From Phymatolithon calcareum (Eukaryota; Rhodophyta; Florideophyceae; Hapalidiales), in assembly GCA_977006965.1 (NCBI GenBank), contig OZ345373.1, positions 2,356,001-2,420,000 on the forward strand: 64,000 nt of DNA, in the 5' to 3' direction. Position 1 is the stretch's first letter; every line of letters starts with the position of its first letter. Made by a program: the position numbers and the translations under genes. Under the pieces are notes generated by a model that saw only the letters and a list, made by a program, of their open reading frames with translations, was not told the DNA's origin and ran no database searches. Positions 63,597 through 64,000 of the stretch are shown here, in pieces.

Positions 63597-64000
63597 ATGA
63601 ATTTCCCCGAGTTTGCGCTGGCATTCATACTCTGGGAGGTACTCGACGTACTACTCCGAGTGTTCCTGGCGCGATACGTAGAGTCTGCACATTTCAAGCG
63701 AATTTGTCCAGTCGCCAAGGACCGAGCTGTGATTAAATCGTGCGGACCCGCCTATCTCAAGTCGACGCTCCATGCACTCATCGTCTCTGCGCGCGGTTGG
63801 CGACATCTTTACGTACTGCGCCGCGCCCCGGCCGTTGCAAAATTGCAGCTGCTCAGTGATGCAAGCCACCCGATCTACCGTGCGCAGCCGGAACTGCTGC
63901 CGGAATCTGTCAGCGCTCTTAGTACTAATATTATCCTTGGGGCGTATTTGATGTCCGATCTTATTCACGTGCTGCCTGTATATCCAACTCTTGGCGGCAT
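63597..64000 (+). CDS. TLC-domain membrane protein, 3'-truncated by window edge
   Basis: 134 codons, open to the window end. Begins MNFPEFALAFILWEVLDVLL, a first membrane segment, then an acidic/basic loop, then LKSTLHALIVSARGWRHLYVL and NIILGAYLMSDLIHVLPVYP. The 'S..HA' helix and 'GYxxxDL' helix with a following YP are characteristic of the TLC (TRAM-LAG1-CLN8) domain. Ceramide synthases are one branch, but TMEM56/TLCD-type proteins of unknown lipid role look closer, since no Hox-like or Lag1 motif (HHxxT) is visible in the available part. Start chosen as the first ATG; the frame is open upstream without one. Confidence 0.7.
   Translation, partial: MNFPEFALAFILWEVLDVLLRVFLARYVESAHFKRICPVAKDRAVIKSCGPAYLKSTLHALIVSARGWRHLYVLRRAPAVAKLQLLSDASHPIYRAQPELLPESVSALSTNIILGAYLMSDLIHVLPVYPTLGG

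Noticed and set aside
1-64000. tRNA or rRNA genes
   Set aside because: I looked for GGTTCRANYCC-type T-loops with a matching cloverleaf and found none; a covariance-model scan would settle this.

Overview
Kind of genome. The window is eukaryotic nuclear DNA. It holds 19 ordinary protein genes on both strands, nearly all intron-free (one clear 89-bp spliceosomal intron), separated by long gaps full of degraded transposons. The contents point to a photosynthetic eukaryote: a chlorophyllase-like hydrolase, a plant-type PEP-mutase/isocitrate-lyase-family enzyme, two plant-type serine acetyltransferases, a bacterial-type dihydrouridine synthase and a plastid-like P450. Compact intron-poor genes in a TE-rich background with middling GC suggest a florideophyte red alga such as Chondrus. 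That is an inference and cannot be proved from this window.

Layout. 0-5.5 kb: the 3' part of a Ty3/gypsy chromovirus pol, then gene-free DNA. 5.5-21.3 kb: a secreted vWA protein, a PEP-mutase-family enzyme, a P450, a GT61-like glycosyltransferase, a chlorophyllase-like hydrolase and a secreted 8-cysteine protein, with several foldback/MITE-like elements. 21.3-39 kb: a gene-poor accessory block. It contains LINE relics, a deleted foldback transposon, many unrelated short hairpins (one a perfect 48-bp palindrome) and two identical thioredoxin-like genes in inverted orientation, 739 bp per arm, about 3.4 kb apart. 39-64 kb: a gene-rich block with a UGT80-like glycosyltransferase, a USP deubiquitinase, RER1, serine acetyltransferase 1, a methyltransferase, a secreted Pro/Thr-rich protein, serine acetyltransferase 2, a 1.46-kb foldback DNA transposon with TIRs of about 390 bp, a tRNA-dihydrouridine synthase, a signal-peptidase-family protein lacking its catalytic dyad, an OTU protease and the start of a TLC-domain membrane protein.

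How genes relate. There is no operon logic; neighbours are independently promoted. Links worth noting are the two serine acetyltransferases (cysteine synthesis), the secretory set (RER1 retrieval, GT61-like, and three secreted proteins, each with a candidate TATA box upstream), and two deubiquitinase-type cysteine proteases (USP and OTU).

The most unusual signals are the near-identical inverted thioredoxin duplication, the abundance of sequence-unrelated short hairpins in gene-poor DNA, the dyad-less S26 protein, and the P450 with an altered heme loop.
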